Below, in pieces: positions 43,115-54,900 of a DNA stretch of 64,000 nucleotides (the first letter of the stretch is position 1; each line of letters starts with the position of its first letter). Source of the DNA: Paraphoma chrysanthemicola. Its lineage: Eukaryota; Ascomycota; Dothideomycetes; Pleosporales; Phaeosphaeriaceae. The position numbers and the translations under genes are program-made. The notes beneath the pieces were generated by a model. That model made no database searches. It saw nothing but the letters and a program-made list of their open reading frames with translations, and was not told the DNA's origin. The stretch lies in the NCBI GenBank assembly GCA_020744225.1, contig JAGMWG010000011.1, forward strand, positions 248,001-312,000, in the 5' to 3' direction.

Positions 43115-44189
43115 TAAGAGATGCGAACTATGAGCGCGGAATAATAAAGATAGGGCCGCTGGTACGGCAAGGATCTTTTCGTATGGCTATAAATTGACTA
43201 GCATGGATAGTGGACAGAACCTTAGATTTTAACAAACGCCTTAACGCTGTGACTGACTCTCGAAACACTTGACATGAATGCAAAATAAAATACCACTCAC
43301 TCACCGATATAATGTATTTCGGATCCAGTAAGATGAGCTCAACCCTTCCCGGCAGCAGATTCTTCGCTTCTTCGCCAAGTCCTAGAAGACTCAAGCTGAA
43401 ACGTCCACGTTGAACTCAGATGTCCGGCCCTCCTGGTTTCCATCCTGAACCATCTCGCGAAGTCATCGATTGGGCGGAAAGGTACTGTGTAAGGAATGGA
43501 TATGCGAAAATCATCAGATGGGATGGAATGGAATGGAGCTGAAATACTTGCGAGACTGGCCTTGATTTAAGCCCGCTGTTTTTGTGCAAGTAGAATCTTG
43601 CTCACGGTATTTTACATAGAGATTGATCGGATCAGAATTATACCAACTGATTGCTCTTCTACTGAAATCAAAATTGTCATCGCGCACGCCTTGAAGTTCA
43701 AGTCGAATGTCACTGAGTTTTAAGGTAACATCTTAACGTACCATGCCTCGGCATCTACCCAAGCAGCTGTCACTCGTGCACTACCCGGACTACGCCATAC
43801 CCAGTCAGGCAATGCGCCCCAAAGCTTGCCTCAGGCTAACCACCACGGGTAACCGCCCGTGGTCGTGACGTTCCACATGCACTTTTCGACTAGGTCACGG
43901 CAGTAGTAGCTGTCTCAACCTTGGACAGACTGCACATCACTGCCCACATTGGCAGAAGTATGGGTGCGCATGGTGTGGAAAACTCCGGGGACAGAAAATG
44001 GGTCCGAATCGAAGGTCTCCATATAAATCTGGGGTACCCCGCGATCTGACAGGTGGTGCCACTCTCAGTACTGCGCTGCTGAAAACTCTGGTGTATTGTT
44101 TCGACTGACTGATTGCGACGTTGAGTTTCGACGTACATTCTGCGAGCTTGGTCTGCTGATTTGGAAGCACATTGGGCAGCAACATCAAC
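43115..44189. other. intergenic, no gene seen
   Basis: About 1.1 kb between the RING gene and the MFS transporter gene, both plus strand. Open frames on the minus strand near 43890-44360 overlap the transporter start and lack motifs. The promoter of the transporter is expected at the right end. Confidence 0.5.
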
Positions 44190-45924
44190 ATGTCGGACAA
44201 CCTTCCGACAACGTCTGTCCAGCATCCCCGCTTCATGGGGATGCGAGGACGACCGCTCGACTTGATGGTGTCGGTGATTGCTACCACTGGCTTTCTCTTG
44301 TTCGGATATGATCGTAGGTACATCACTGCCGAATTTTCTGTTCAACACTGACATGGGCAACAGAGGGCGTAATGTCTGGCATCATTTCTGCTGAGCCATT
44401 CATGAACTACTTTCCCGAAACGCTGAACAATTCGACGTGGCAAGGCTTCGTCACTGCCATCTACGAAATTGGATGTAAGCAACTCACCAGAACTATCTCG
44501 AAGCGACGATCGCACACTGACTGATCACAGGTCTGTTTGGTGCCATAACAATGCTCGTCTTCGGCGACGCGCTCGGCCGCCGCAAAGGTATCATGATTGG
44601 CTCTGGCATCATGATACTCGGTGCCATCATTCAAGTATCTGCGGTCAAAGGCCACAACGCCACCGCACAATTCATCATCGGGCGCGTTGTGACTGGGGTT
44701 GGAAACGGCATGAACACAGCCACTATCCCCACCTACCAAGCCGAGTGCTCCAAGACCAAGAACCACGGTCTCCTCATCTGCATCGAAGGCGGCATCATTG
44801 CCTTTGGTACTCTCATCGCATATTGGATCGACTACGGCTGCTCGTTCGGCTCCGACGATCTCTCGTGGCGCTTCCCAATCGCCTTCCAAAGCGTGTTCGC
44901 TGCCATTGTGCTGTTTGGCATGCTCGGTCTACCCGAATCACCGCGCTGGCTCCTCACTAAAGACCGACATGAGGATGCAGCCAAAGTCATAGCCGCTCTT
45001 CGCGGACACGCCATCGACGACGAAGAAACGCGTTTCGAAGCCCACATCATCATGGACAGCATCCGCGCTTCTGGCCACAAGGGTGGTATCACTCCATTCA
45101 GCGCTCTGTTCACCAATGGCAAGACACAGCACTTCAGACGCATGATGCTCGGCGCCTCCTCGCAGCTCATGCAGCAAATCGGGGGCTGCAATGCAGTGAT
45201 CTACTATTTCCCGCTATTGTTCGAGAACTCTATTGGTGCGACGCATGATCTTTCGCTCCTCCTAGGTGGTGTCAACATGATTGTTTACTCCATATTCGCC
45301 ACGACATCATGGTTCGTTATCGAGAGAACCGGGCGCAGGAAACTGTTCCTTATTGGCACCTTCGGGCAAGGCTTATCGATGGTGCTTGTCTTCGGCGGTC
45401 TGATACCAGGCACAACAAGTGCAGCCAAAGGCGCTGCAGTCGGTCTATTCACATACATCGCCTTCTTCGCCGCGACATGGCTCCCACTCCCATGGCTATA
45501 CCCCGCCGAAGTCAACCCCATCAAGACGCGCGGAAAAGCCAACGCAGTATCGACCTGCACGAACTGGCTTTTCAATTTCCTCGTTGTTATGATCACTCCT
45601 GTCATGATTGACCACATCGGATGGGGCACATATGTTTTCTTCGCCGTGGTAAATGCGTGCTTCGTGCCGTTCATCTACATCTTCTACCCCGAGACAAAGC
45701 AGCGCAGTCTTGAGGAGATCGATTTGATCTTTGCAAAGGGCCATATTGAGAATATGAGCTATGTCAAGGCAGCCAAGGAGCTGCCGTTCTTGGATCCAAG
45801 GGGCATTGAGCAGATGCAGAGGGAGTACGGTTTCTTTGATGAAGGGTATGAAGATGGTGTGTATCACGGCGGATTGGAAGGCAAGGGCGACGAAGTTACG
45901 GCCATTGATGATGTCAAGGTCTGA
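44190..45924 (+). CDS. MFS sugar/polyol transporter (STL1-like sugar porter)
   Basis: Three exons: 44190-44313, 44364-44474 and 44531-45924. The introns are 44314-44363 (GTAGGT donor, CACTGAC branch, CAG acceptor) and 44475-44530 (GTAAGC donor, GACTGAT branch region, CAG acceptor); phases close, 542 residues. Sugar-porter signatures are present in order: FLLFGYDQGVMSG in helix 1, GDALGRRK, PESPRWLLTK, SQLMQQIGGCNAVIYYFP in helix 7, ERTGRRK and YPETKQRSLEEIDLIF at the end of helix 12. The overall style is closest to the fungal STL1/quinate/hexose group of proton symporters, at the plasma membrane. The substrate (glycerol, hexose or another polyol) cannot be decided from sequence alone. Confidence 0.9.
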
Positions 45925-46710
45925 GCCGAGGAGAAGTATCAATCCGAGGGTTAGGAAAACCAGGATTGCTACAGCGGCTGCTCGGTGGAACCAAAAGAGG
46001 GATGTTGCGCCGACCTAAGTGACAATGGCACGCACGTGCATTTGCTCATAATCACATGGGCAGGCCATCATTCTTATTACCGAGGGCCAGTGTCAGAGCC
46101 GTATATACTGCAGCTACCTAGGTATACTTTCAGACATCCTACATATGGTGTGATAAGACAGTAAGCACTAGGTGTAAAATAACAGATTTTATCACTACAC
46201 GGCATTACCGTATCGCCTACGGGATAATGGACGATATCAACGGTCATGTGAAGCTTTTGTAACGCTGACCCAGTAGAATAGCGTTGATAAGCAGAGAACG
46301 ATTTTGATTTCCCATCGAATCCTTCCTCAAGGATATTGAGTTTCTGAGATTATATCGCAGTGAAATCGACACTCGACTGCGTCTCGCAAGTATAATGAAT
46401 GTACTTACTGGTAAGCTACAGTATGATCTCCTGAGGCCAGAATGAACATACAAACCTACACAACTCTCTTTCCCTTCACCTCACTAGCGTTCGTCACATC
46501 CTAATATACGAACATGGTAACATGCTGTAGATGGACTACAGTAAAGATTCATTTGGAAGCTGACCCAGTCTCCTTGCTGAAGCGGATTGCTACCTAGAAC
46601 CAATGAGGCCTAAGAATTAAATGAAGATAATAGCCCTCGAGCAATATATATCCATGTCTACATTCAATCATATACATAACAAACATGCAAACACCCAGCA
46701 ACTAATCCCA
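45925..46710. other. convergent intergenic region
   Basis: 786 bases between convergent genes, with the 3' ends of both. AT-rich in its middle; no gene or RNA recognised. Confidence 0.5.
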
Positions 46711-48723
46711 TCACGTCCGTCCAGGCGGAATCCCACTCCAAGTCCCATTCCCCCACCACGTTCCCGCGCGTGTAAAGTCACTATAACTCACGGCGCCAAA
46801 CGGTAAATAACTCACGAATCCGAAACGGAAATACTCCTTCCCTTGCTCATCTACCGCTTCCTCCTCAATTCTATTCCACGTAAACCCCGCCTCCCCACCC
46901 GTGCCCCTAAACCTCTCCACGTCATTCACCAGCACACTCACGCCTTTCCACCCTCTGCTCACGCCCTCCCAGACGAACGAAATACTCCCGTTCGCAATGA
47001 CTGGTTCCAGGATCTTGGGCAAACTTGAGCCCAGCTGCGCATCTCCACGCAACGCCGCGGCAGTTTGTAGGATTGGATCGAATCCCCATCGCGCGATGCC
47101 GTTGACGAATAATCCGACCAGTAGGCCCTGTGCGAGAAGCGAGGGGCGGGTTTGCATCGACGTCCCCGGCAGTAACAATAAGGCGATGATGTAATGATGG
47201 ATCCTAAGATTCAGACCTGGAAGCGCAACGAGGATACCCAGCCCCACGCCCAACAATGCGTATAAACCCAGGAACCGGGGTAAACGGCCCTCGAGCCTCA
47301 GACACCAGCATTGGTATAGGATGATGCCGAAAAGAACGAGGATAATGATGACGAGCGCGGTAATAGCGCCCGGTTGTTGGCGAATGTCATGGCCTGTAAG
47401 TCGTTGGATGGGGATTTTGTCAAAGGTGTAATTCCCCAATGCGCCTACCCATGCGCCGCCGAGCCAGAGAATCGTCTTTTCGACATGTGCTGTGCATCCG
47501 CGTAGACTCTTGCGTATGCTGAACTGGTAGAATAAGCCTGCGGCCAGCGCGGCGGGGAGAAAGCGGCCGAGGATCGTGGATGCGAGAGAAGCGTAGGTGG
47601 TGTACGATGGAGGATCCGATGCCATTCCGACCTGAAAGAAGAGGATGGTGAAGACTGGCGCGAAGAAAGTTGCAGGATGGGATGTTAGGATGCCGAAGAG
47701 TGTGGTGAAGATTGTAGAGAGGATGAGCAAGTTCCAACGTGGGTCTTGACATGTCGCTGAAGTGTCGAGGACAGAGCGGGATTGGTTGAATGAAAAGGCC
47801 ATGGGAAAAGTGGCGTCGAAGGGAACGCTGTTGATTCCATTTCGCGACACGCCTGCGAAGTTGGACTTCTCTCCAACCAACGAAACAACGCCGCATCCGC
47901 CTTGGTTGTTCTTGATGATTCCAGCGTGGATTGCCGCACCGCATATGAACGAGTCTCCACGATACACGCGCCCGAATTTCTCGATCGGATCGACTTGGCC
48001 TCCAACTACCAGCTGTCTGTAATTTATCGAGACGTTTCCGATCGCGCGAGGGTTCAGGACTTTTGCGCTGAGACAATCTGCCGGACAATTGAATGCAAAA
48101 GACGTATTTGCAAACGGGAGACAATTCCGTCCGTCAAGGCCGCAGGATTGTGGATTCGGCCTATTTCAGACGTCAGTTACCCATATCACAATATCCATAT
48201 TGGTGCGAACACAAACATACCATAAATTCGCAACACACCCCACCCTTACCGGCGCTCCCCAACCTCCGATATTCGCTGGTAAACTCCCGTTCTTAAGTAC
48301 AACCCCAAACACCGCTCCCCAAACCACAAACAACGTCATGTATACCAACACCCGTGCCCATCCCGGCAATCGGCCCAGCAGCCTCGCCGGGAGCGATTGC
48401 ACGCGCTCGAACACGGGCTTGATACGATGCTGACGCGGCGGCTGTGGACCTGCAAGCCATGTGGTGCTTGTTCGCCCATAGCGACGTATGCGCGGGGGAA
48501 GGGTGGACTCGAAGTTGCTCCATGCGCGGGAAATGTATGTCGCATTGTATCGTGGCGCGCTTTCTTCGATATCGAGACTGCGACGCGGGGTTGCAGCTTT
48601 CGAGATCGGGCCGGTTGGAGTAAGGCTCGACGATGCGCTCGGCGTGATTGTGTCGCGATCGGCGCGTGCGAGTTCGAGATCAATTGGAGTTGCGGTGGCG
48701 ATGGTCGGGCCTTTCGAGGGCAT
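46711..48723 (-). CDS. LCCL-domain multi-pass membrane protein
   Basis: Two exons, 48723-48221 and 48160-46711, with a 60-base intron (48161-48220, GTATGT donor, AACTGAC branch, TAG acceptor); 650 residues. The N-terminus is cytosolic and Ser/Thr-rich, followed by one helix (ARVLVYMTLFVVWGAVFGVV). Next is a Cys-containing lumenal or extracellular segment with an LCCL domain around residues 210-280: YRGDSFICGAAIHAGII, then GGCGVVSLVGEK, then FAGVSRNGINS. About eight further hydrophobic helices follow, and the C-terminus ends in a polar region. Fungal LCCL membrane proteins of this layout are conserved but largely uncharacterised. LCCL domains elsewhere bind ligands such as lipopolysaccharide or extracellular matrix. 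Location inferred as plasma or endomembrane. Confidence 0.85.
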
Positions 48724-49135
48724 TGCGGTGAGATTCCGACCGCTCGGTCGCAGTGAAGAATGTACAAGAGAGAAAGAGAGTTATGTATATACAAGTATCA
48801 TGTTGGTTGTAGGAAAGAAAAGCGAACGAGCGACGCTTGGGGACATATGCGACGGACAGACTGTGACTGGATTGCGTTGGATGCTGGCCTGAAGCACGGC
48901 ATGCATCATCGAGGTGTGCTTCTAGATCCAACGTGCCAAGTCGGAAGAGTTCCGACACGAGGCGCGCGTCGGTCAGCCTTGCGACTCGAAGACGCCATCC
49001 ATTACTCGAAGATAGTTGGAACAATCGCTGCTAAGAATATGCTTCGTTTCTCATGTACTATGCCTCTCGACGCATGCAATGCTCAACGCACAAAGGGTAT
49101 CATACACGCCACCTCATAAATATCTCCACGCCTCC
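48724..49135. other. intergenic; promoter of the LCCL gene
   Basis: 412 bases between two minus-strand genes. Nothing beyond the expected promoter and 3' flank was recognised. Confidence 0.45.
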
Positions 49136-51430
49136 TTACGGCAAGATCTTGGTCTGGGACTCGTGCCTCACGCGGTACTTAGCCAACGGAATCGGCACGT
49201 CGCCACTGTAACCAACCTCGCCCTGCGCCTTCTCCAGCTTCCTCGTGATTTTGCCTACCAGACTCGCGATCCAGCGATCGTTTGCCATTGCAGACACGGT
49301 GTTCACGCCCGCTTTGCGCATGCCCACCATGGTCTTGGCCGACGCATCTTTGAAGCCAACGTCGACCTTCTTGAGGAAGTCTTTGAACCCTTTGTTCGAG
49401 TTCACCGTCTTGTTGGTGTCAGTGGTGCCTGACGTGTCTGCTGTGCCTGTTGTGCCTGTGGTGTTCGTTGTGTTCGTTGTGTCGATGGATGCGACGCTGT
49501 CTACGTCACTGTCACTCGCGGTTGTGCTGACGCGCTTGAGCTCGCGCAGTACGCGAGCCTCTTCGAATGACTTATCGCTCTCAATGACCTTGGTTGCCTT
49601 GACGATGGCGGCGACGAAGTTGAGCAGGTCCTGATGGAATTGCGCGGGAAGATGCGCATGCGCACTGATGTGCATGCTAGCTTCGTCCTTCTTCAGCTTC
49701 TCAAGGTTCTTACGAGCTTGTACCTCCTTAGGTGTACCTTCCAAGTCCTTGATGGCTGTCTCCATATCCATGAGCTCGAACTCGGTCGCCTTCTTCGGGA
49801 AGATGTGCTCGTGATGAGGGAACAGAAATGTCGGAATCGTGAGCACTGCGTCCGCGCCTCCGAGTCGAACAACCTGCTTAAGCTCAACAGCCTCAGGCAG
49901 TGCGCGGTACGCCATAACATCTGACATCTTGAAGTGGCACTGGATGTTGTAATTCATGTTGATCGGGAAAGATGCCTCGCTCTCAATGGGCCCCAGCTCA
50001 ACAGCAAAATTCGCATCAGCACACCAGGCAGAGATGCGAGCCTCAAGTCTACGGATCTCTGAGTCTTGCCCGACGTAATGCTTGAACAGATATTTTCGCA
50101 TCAAGCTGACGAACCATTTGCCAGAGCCAGCAGCTGTCACTGACTTCATCTTGACGGGATGAAAATAGCAGAGCGGGCTGAGCATCATCCGGTATAGGAA
50201 TGGGAGTCGGTGGAGGAATGCCTTGACGTTTGGGTAATCGGTCTTGCGGAGCGTCGAAACCCTGATCGAGGTCCTCGGTGGATGCGGTATTGAGGGACTA
50301 TCATGGATGTGCGCACATATCGCAGCCCGCAGGTCGTCCATATTGTCCATGTCAAGCTTGTTCTCTCTGTCCTCATCCTGACTGGCTTCTCTCAAGGCCC
50401 TCTTTGCGTTGGTAATCACACTGGTGTCGTGAATGTTCTTGACCAAGGCTTGATACTTTTGCGTGGCGTCCTTTTCACCCGGAGCCACCTTCTTCACAGT
50501 TGCAAATGCTGAATCGGTGTCTTCAGCATCAGTCGGCTGCTGGTCCGCTGTCATATGCCTGACCATGGAGATACGGCGAGGATATGTGCCATCGAGAGCG
50601 ACCGATGCTGCTCTCAAGATGGCGGTGTCGCTGGCGACAAAGGTGTCGTTTTCTCTCGTTGGCTCTGGCTTTCCATACGCGACGTCGCCAAAGGTAACTT
50701 CCCAGTCTCCGCCCTTGACGTTGGCGTAGATGTCGTCGACGTGGATTTCTCGGAAAAGAGGTACAACGACCTTGTCGGTTTGGATTGCCAACTCAATATC
50801 GTCTGAAAGCTTGATACCTGCTTCGACACCATGCGCTACCAGCGTCATTGTCGACAGCGAAAGCGTAACGCCACGCACAACAAACAGGCCCTTGACCTCC
50901 GTGTCGATCTCTAGAGCTGGCAAATCGAAGAACGCAATCTGATCGTTAATGAAATGCAAGTTCCTCAGGAACGTCCTTCGCAACAAGCGTCTTGCTAGCG
51001 CACCCGGCGCATTGAATTGAAACAGCGACACCACCAGCACCGCCGGCCAGCATATCGCCGCAAACACCCAATACAACAACCACGACGTCGCACTAATAAC
51101 ATACACCAGATTCACCGTTGCGAAAATTGTCCAGACCGGTACGAATGGCAGGACCCGGGCGCCGTACGATTCGCCCAGCAGAACGGCGTAGACGAGAACA
51201 GGTGCACCGGAAATTATCCATCGTAGCGGCCACGCCAGGGATGTCGTGCTGAGTATCGTGCAAACCAGGAAGAGATTCGGAATGACCTTGCTGCTCAGCG
51301 TGCGTTCTGGCGCTGAGGTAACGGTTGTTGCTGGCTGCTGCGTGCCAGGAACCGGTTTGCGCTTGGCGATGCTAGGAACCTCTGGCTTTGCAGGCGGATC
51401 CATGTTTGCGAGGGGAGAAGAAGCGCCCAT
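49136..51430 (-). CDS. membrane-anchored protein of unknown function, 764 residues
   Basis: Intronless, ATG at 51430. The first 55 residues are polar. Then come hydrophobic helices between about 50 and 140 (VIPNLFLVCTILSTTSLAWPL, APVLVYAVLLG, VWTIFATVNLVYVISAT, WLLYWVFAAICWPAVLVVSLF). The long remainder is soluble. Its first part is beta-rich: LEIDTEVKGLFVVRGVTLSL, IELAIQTDKVVVPLFREIHV, DWEVTFGDVAYG. This is reminiscent of the beta-taco repeats of AsmA/Mdm31-type lipid-handling proteins, though this is an impression and not a match. A Thr/Gly/Asn-rich low-complexity run lies near residues 650-680, before a basic amphipathic C-terminus. I do not recognise the family. Confidence 0.72.
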   Translation of the reverse strand: MGASSPLANMDPPAKPEVPSIAKRKPVPGTQQPATTVTSAPERTLSSKVIPNLFLVCTILSTTSLAWPLRWIISGAPVLVYAVLLGESYGARVLPFVPVWTIFATVNLVYVISATSWLLYWVFAAICWPAVLVVSLFQFNAPGALARRLLRRTFLRNLHFINDQIAFFDLPALEIDTEVKGLFVVRGVTLSLSTMTLVAHGVEAGIKLSDDIELAIQTDKVVVPLFREIHVDDIYANVKGGDWEVTFGDVAYGKPEPTRENDTFVASDTAILRAASVALDGTYPRRISMVRHMTADQQPTDAEDTDSAFATVKKVAPGEKDATQKYQALVKNIHDTSVITNAKRALREASQDEDRENKLDMDNMDDLRAAICAHIHDSPSIPHPPRTSIRVSTLRKTDYPNVKAFLHRLPFLYRMMLSPLCYFHPVKMKSVTAAGSGKWFVSLMRKYLFKHYVGQDSEIRRLEARISAWCADANFAVELGPIESEASFPINMNYNIQCHFKMSDVMAYRALPEAVELKQVVRLGGADAVLTIPTFLFPHHEHIFPKKATEFELMDMETAIKDLEGTPKEVQARKNLEKLKKDEASMHISAHAHLPAQFHQDLLNFVAAIVKATKVIESDKSFEEARVLRELKRVSTTASDSDVDSVASIDTTNTTNTTGTTGTADTSGTTDTNKTVNSNKGFKDFLKKVDVGFKDASAKTMVGMRKAGVNTVSAMANDRWIASLVGKITRKLEKAQGEVGYSGDVPIPLAKYRVRHESQTKILP
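49420..49490 (-). repeat. Thr/Asn/Gly-rich degenerate coding repeat
   Basis: Degenerate triplet-type repetition inside the 764-residue gene, encoding a TTNTTNTTGTTG-like run. It is probably a disordered linker prone to length variation. Confidence 0.6.
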
Positions 51431-51904
51431 GATTGCGCGGGCGTAGTCTTGGAATCGCGGGGGTGATATCGGTAAGATGTTAGACGCTCATGTTGATTTA
51501 CTTGAAGGTTGCTGGGTTTGCGAGGATGCGTTGTTGTTTCCTCGAGCACAGACTAGTGGTTTACAATGTGGTCATTCACAATTCGCATGTGTGACGTCAC
51601 GGCTTGACGCGCCCTTACCGCGCTCATCTGGGACAGGTGCGGCCTCCAGATCCTGTGGTTTTGGGGAACAGGGAAGAGGCGTGATTGTTTCCGATTAACC
51701 GGCTGTCCTCATGCGTCTTTGTGAGTCGCTGTGTGCCTGCAGATCAGTGTAATGGCTGATGATAATTGCCATGACGTAAAATTCAGCTAATCCGCAATGG
51801 GCGTAGCTTAGTCTACGGTGAACAGCATCATGTTGTCTTCGAAGAATTTGTATAGTGGACAGAACATTTTCGCTATCCATCCCCTACACTACGAATGATT
51901 ACTC
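51431..51904. other. intergenic; promoter of the 764-residue protein gene
   Basis: 474 bases between two minus-strand genes. No specific element recognised. Confidence 0.45.
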
Positions 51905-54900
51905 TCATATCTTCGCCCACCTCAACAGCACCGCTGCCGCAATGACCGGTAGGACACTGACCAACTCTCCTAACCCCGCATACTCGGGCGGAATTCGCGC
52001 ATTCACGAACGCGCCCGCTCCGAGCAGCACCGCAAACAAGTTGTACACAAAACTCCAGCCAAAGTTGAATGCGACGCGATGCATCGCTTTTCGACTAACG
52101 TTGATAAGGGTAAGTACGCATGCAAGATCCGATCGCACGAGGACCACATCGGCGGCAGATTGTGCGATGTCGGTACCGCTGGAGACATGCACTCCTACAG
52201 TCGCTTGAGCGAGTGCGACTGCATCGTTGGTACCGTCGCCAACAAACATGACGACCGGCTTGTGAGCTTTTTTGCTTGGGCGGGACTTGGTGGCGAGGAG
52301 GTCTTTGATATATGCTGCCTTGTCGCTCGGGGAGCAGCGTGAGCGAACAGTGTCCGTGGGAATGTTTAGCTCCGTTGCGATGTTTTGGACTGCGCCGTCG
52401 TCGTCGCCGGAAAGGATGTGAACATTGAGACCGCGTCGTTGGAGTTGAGATATCGTGTTCAGAGCATCCGGGCGGAGCGTATCCTGGAGTCCGAGGACCG
52501 CGACTAACTTCTTGTCTATCGTGAAGCAGAATGCCGTGAGTCCTTTGGCGAGCATGGATTGTACTGCCGTCATGGAAGACGTGTGAAGCCATCTTGAGTT
52601 ACCGGCACGGAGGAATTCGTCCTTGAAGTTGCCTTCTACGCCCTTGCCTGCCACGGCTTTAGTGTCTCGCACAGCTTTCGCTGCAACTCCCTGCCCAGTT
52701 AAGTGGGTCGCGATGGCAAAAGATACAGGGTGCTTAATGCCTGTAACGAGGCCGAGCAAGAGAGATTGTGTTTGTGCAGTATCATCGCCAAGGTAGGCCT
52801 CGTCCACGACTGCGAGCTTTCCCTCGGTCAAGGTGCCAGTCTTATCGAAAACTACATCCGTAGTCTTGTATGCGATCTCAATGCTTTCAGCCGACTTGAA
52901 AATGACGCCGCGGCTCGCCGCCACACCCGAAGCTACGACGATCACCATGGGGACGGCCAGGCCGATAGCGCATGGGCAGGATACAATCAGAACCGTGATA
53001 GCGTACGTAATCGCTTCGATGACCGCTTCAGACCCAGATTGATTTCGGACGGCAATGCCGATAGCGACCCAGATTAGGAATGTTATTATCGTCAGAGCGA
53101 CTACCACCGGCACGAAGTAGCTCGCGACCTTGTCGGCAATATCTTGGATCTTGGGCTTCGATAGCTTTGCTTCGTCAACCATACACGCGATAGTCGTAAT
53201 CGTGTTGTCTCCCGGCAGTCGTGTCAAGCGAACAGTAAGCATACCCATCCCGTTGATCGAGCCTGCAATGACAGGAGAGCCCACTTGCTTTTCCACTGGC
53301 TTTGATTCGCCCGTTAACATGGACTCGTCGATTTCAGAAGCGCCAGATATTACTGTCCCATCAGTTGGGACTCGTGAGTCTGGTGCGACTTTGAATATGT
53401 CACCATATTGTAGCATCCTCGCATCAATCTCTTGCTCCGTCTTTTCGTGACCAACAAGGACAGCTGTATTTGCCTGCAGTGCTCGGATACTGATTGACTC
53501 GGCCGCTTTCTGGCGTGCTAATGAGGCCACCCATCGTCCGACCATGATAAGCGTGACAAGCAACGTGCTTGTCTCGAAGAACTCGCCGGTCGATAATGGT
53601 TGACCAGCGACCATGTAGCCATACGACACGACTGAGAATATGTAGGCGGCACTAGTGCTTAGAACGATAAGAAGATCCATTTCGATGACTTTCGAGAATA
53701 CTAGTGCTTTGATAGCTTTCGGATAGAATGGTCCGGCGATGACGACCTGGACGATAGTCGCGAGTGCCAGCGAAGCAGAGCCATACGCAAGTTCTCTCTC
53801 CGGAAGAGGGGCCCATGCCATTACCAGAACAGGTATCGTGAGGATGGCGGAGAGCAAGGTCAACAACCCCATCTGTCTCACGTGCTTGCTACCCGCATCA
53901 AGTGTGGGATCAGGACGTGGTGGTGCGAGTTGCAACGTGCGAGCCCAGTCGTGCTCGAGCAGTTCTCGCGCACCGATAATCTTTGCGTCGAAGGCTACGC
54001 GTATGGTTTCCTTGTCAACCAGTGTGACCTCGAGAACGCCCTCTGGCCAGTCGCCCTTCACTATCGGGGATGGGTCGCCTGAGCAGACAAAGTCAAGAGA
54101 AGCTCCCTGATTCGAGACCCGCTCACACTTGAACTCGGTCGTTCGCTGCAAGTGTTTGATAACATCATCCGCGGTCGCTGCGCCTTCTTTGATGTCAAGT
54201 TCTGCTCGTGCAAGCACAAGACTAGTTTTGAGGTTGCTGACATAGCTCAGCGTGCCCAGCGTGCGCTTCAGCTTCGTCTCGCATCCGGTGCAAGTCATGC
54301 CGGATACGCTGAGGATGATGTGCTCCTTGCCCGTCCCGCCCTTCTCGAGGTCCATGTTGTCGGAGGAGCTGGAGTGGATCTCCATGGCGTCAACGTTTGC
54401 CGTCTTCTTGTCGCTGCCGCAACAGCCATCTGATGTTTGCTTGCCTGCGCAGCAGTCGTCCGCATCGCTGGTGATCTCTGCATCTCCACAGCAGCTATCA
54501 GTGCAGTCTGAGTCTGGGGGGTCGCAACAGTCATCTTCGCATGCTAATTCGTCACCGCCACAGCAACTATCCTCGCAGGAAGCAGCCGAAATGCTCTTCC
54601 TCTCTTGCTTCACCTGGGTCGGGGTTGGAGCCTTTATACAGCATGAGGATACCTTGTTCAAGTTCGATTTGCTTGCGTTGGATGCGGGTGCGCAGCAATT
54701 GTCTTTTGGGGAATTTCGGTTCGCATTTGTTGATGCGTCCTTCGAAGTACAGCATGACGACGTGCTCTTCTTATCTTGCGTGGGTTCATTGCATGTACCT
54801 GTGGCGGGGTCGCAGCAGCTGTCCGACTGGATGGATTTGCTTGAAGTGGCTTTGCCTTCTGAACAGCAGGACTTCTCGCAAGCAGGAGCTTCAGTTTTGC

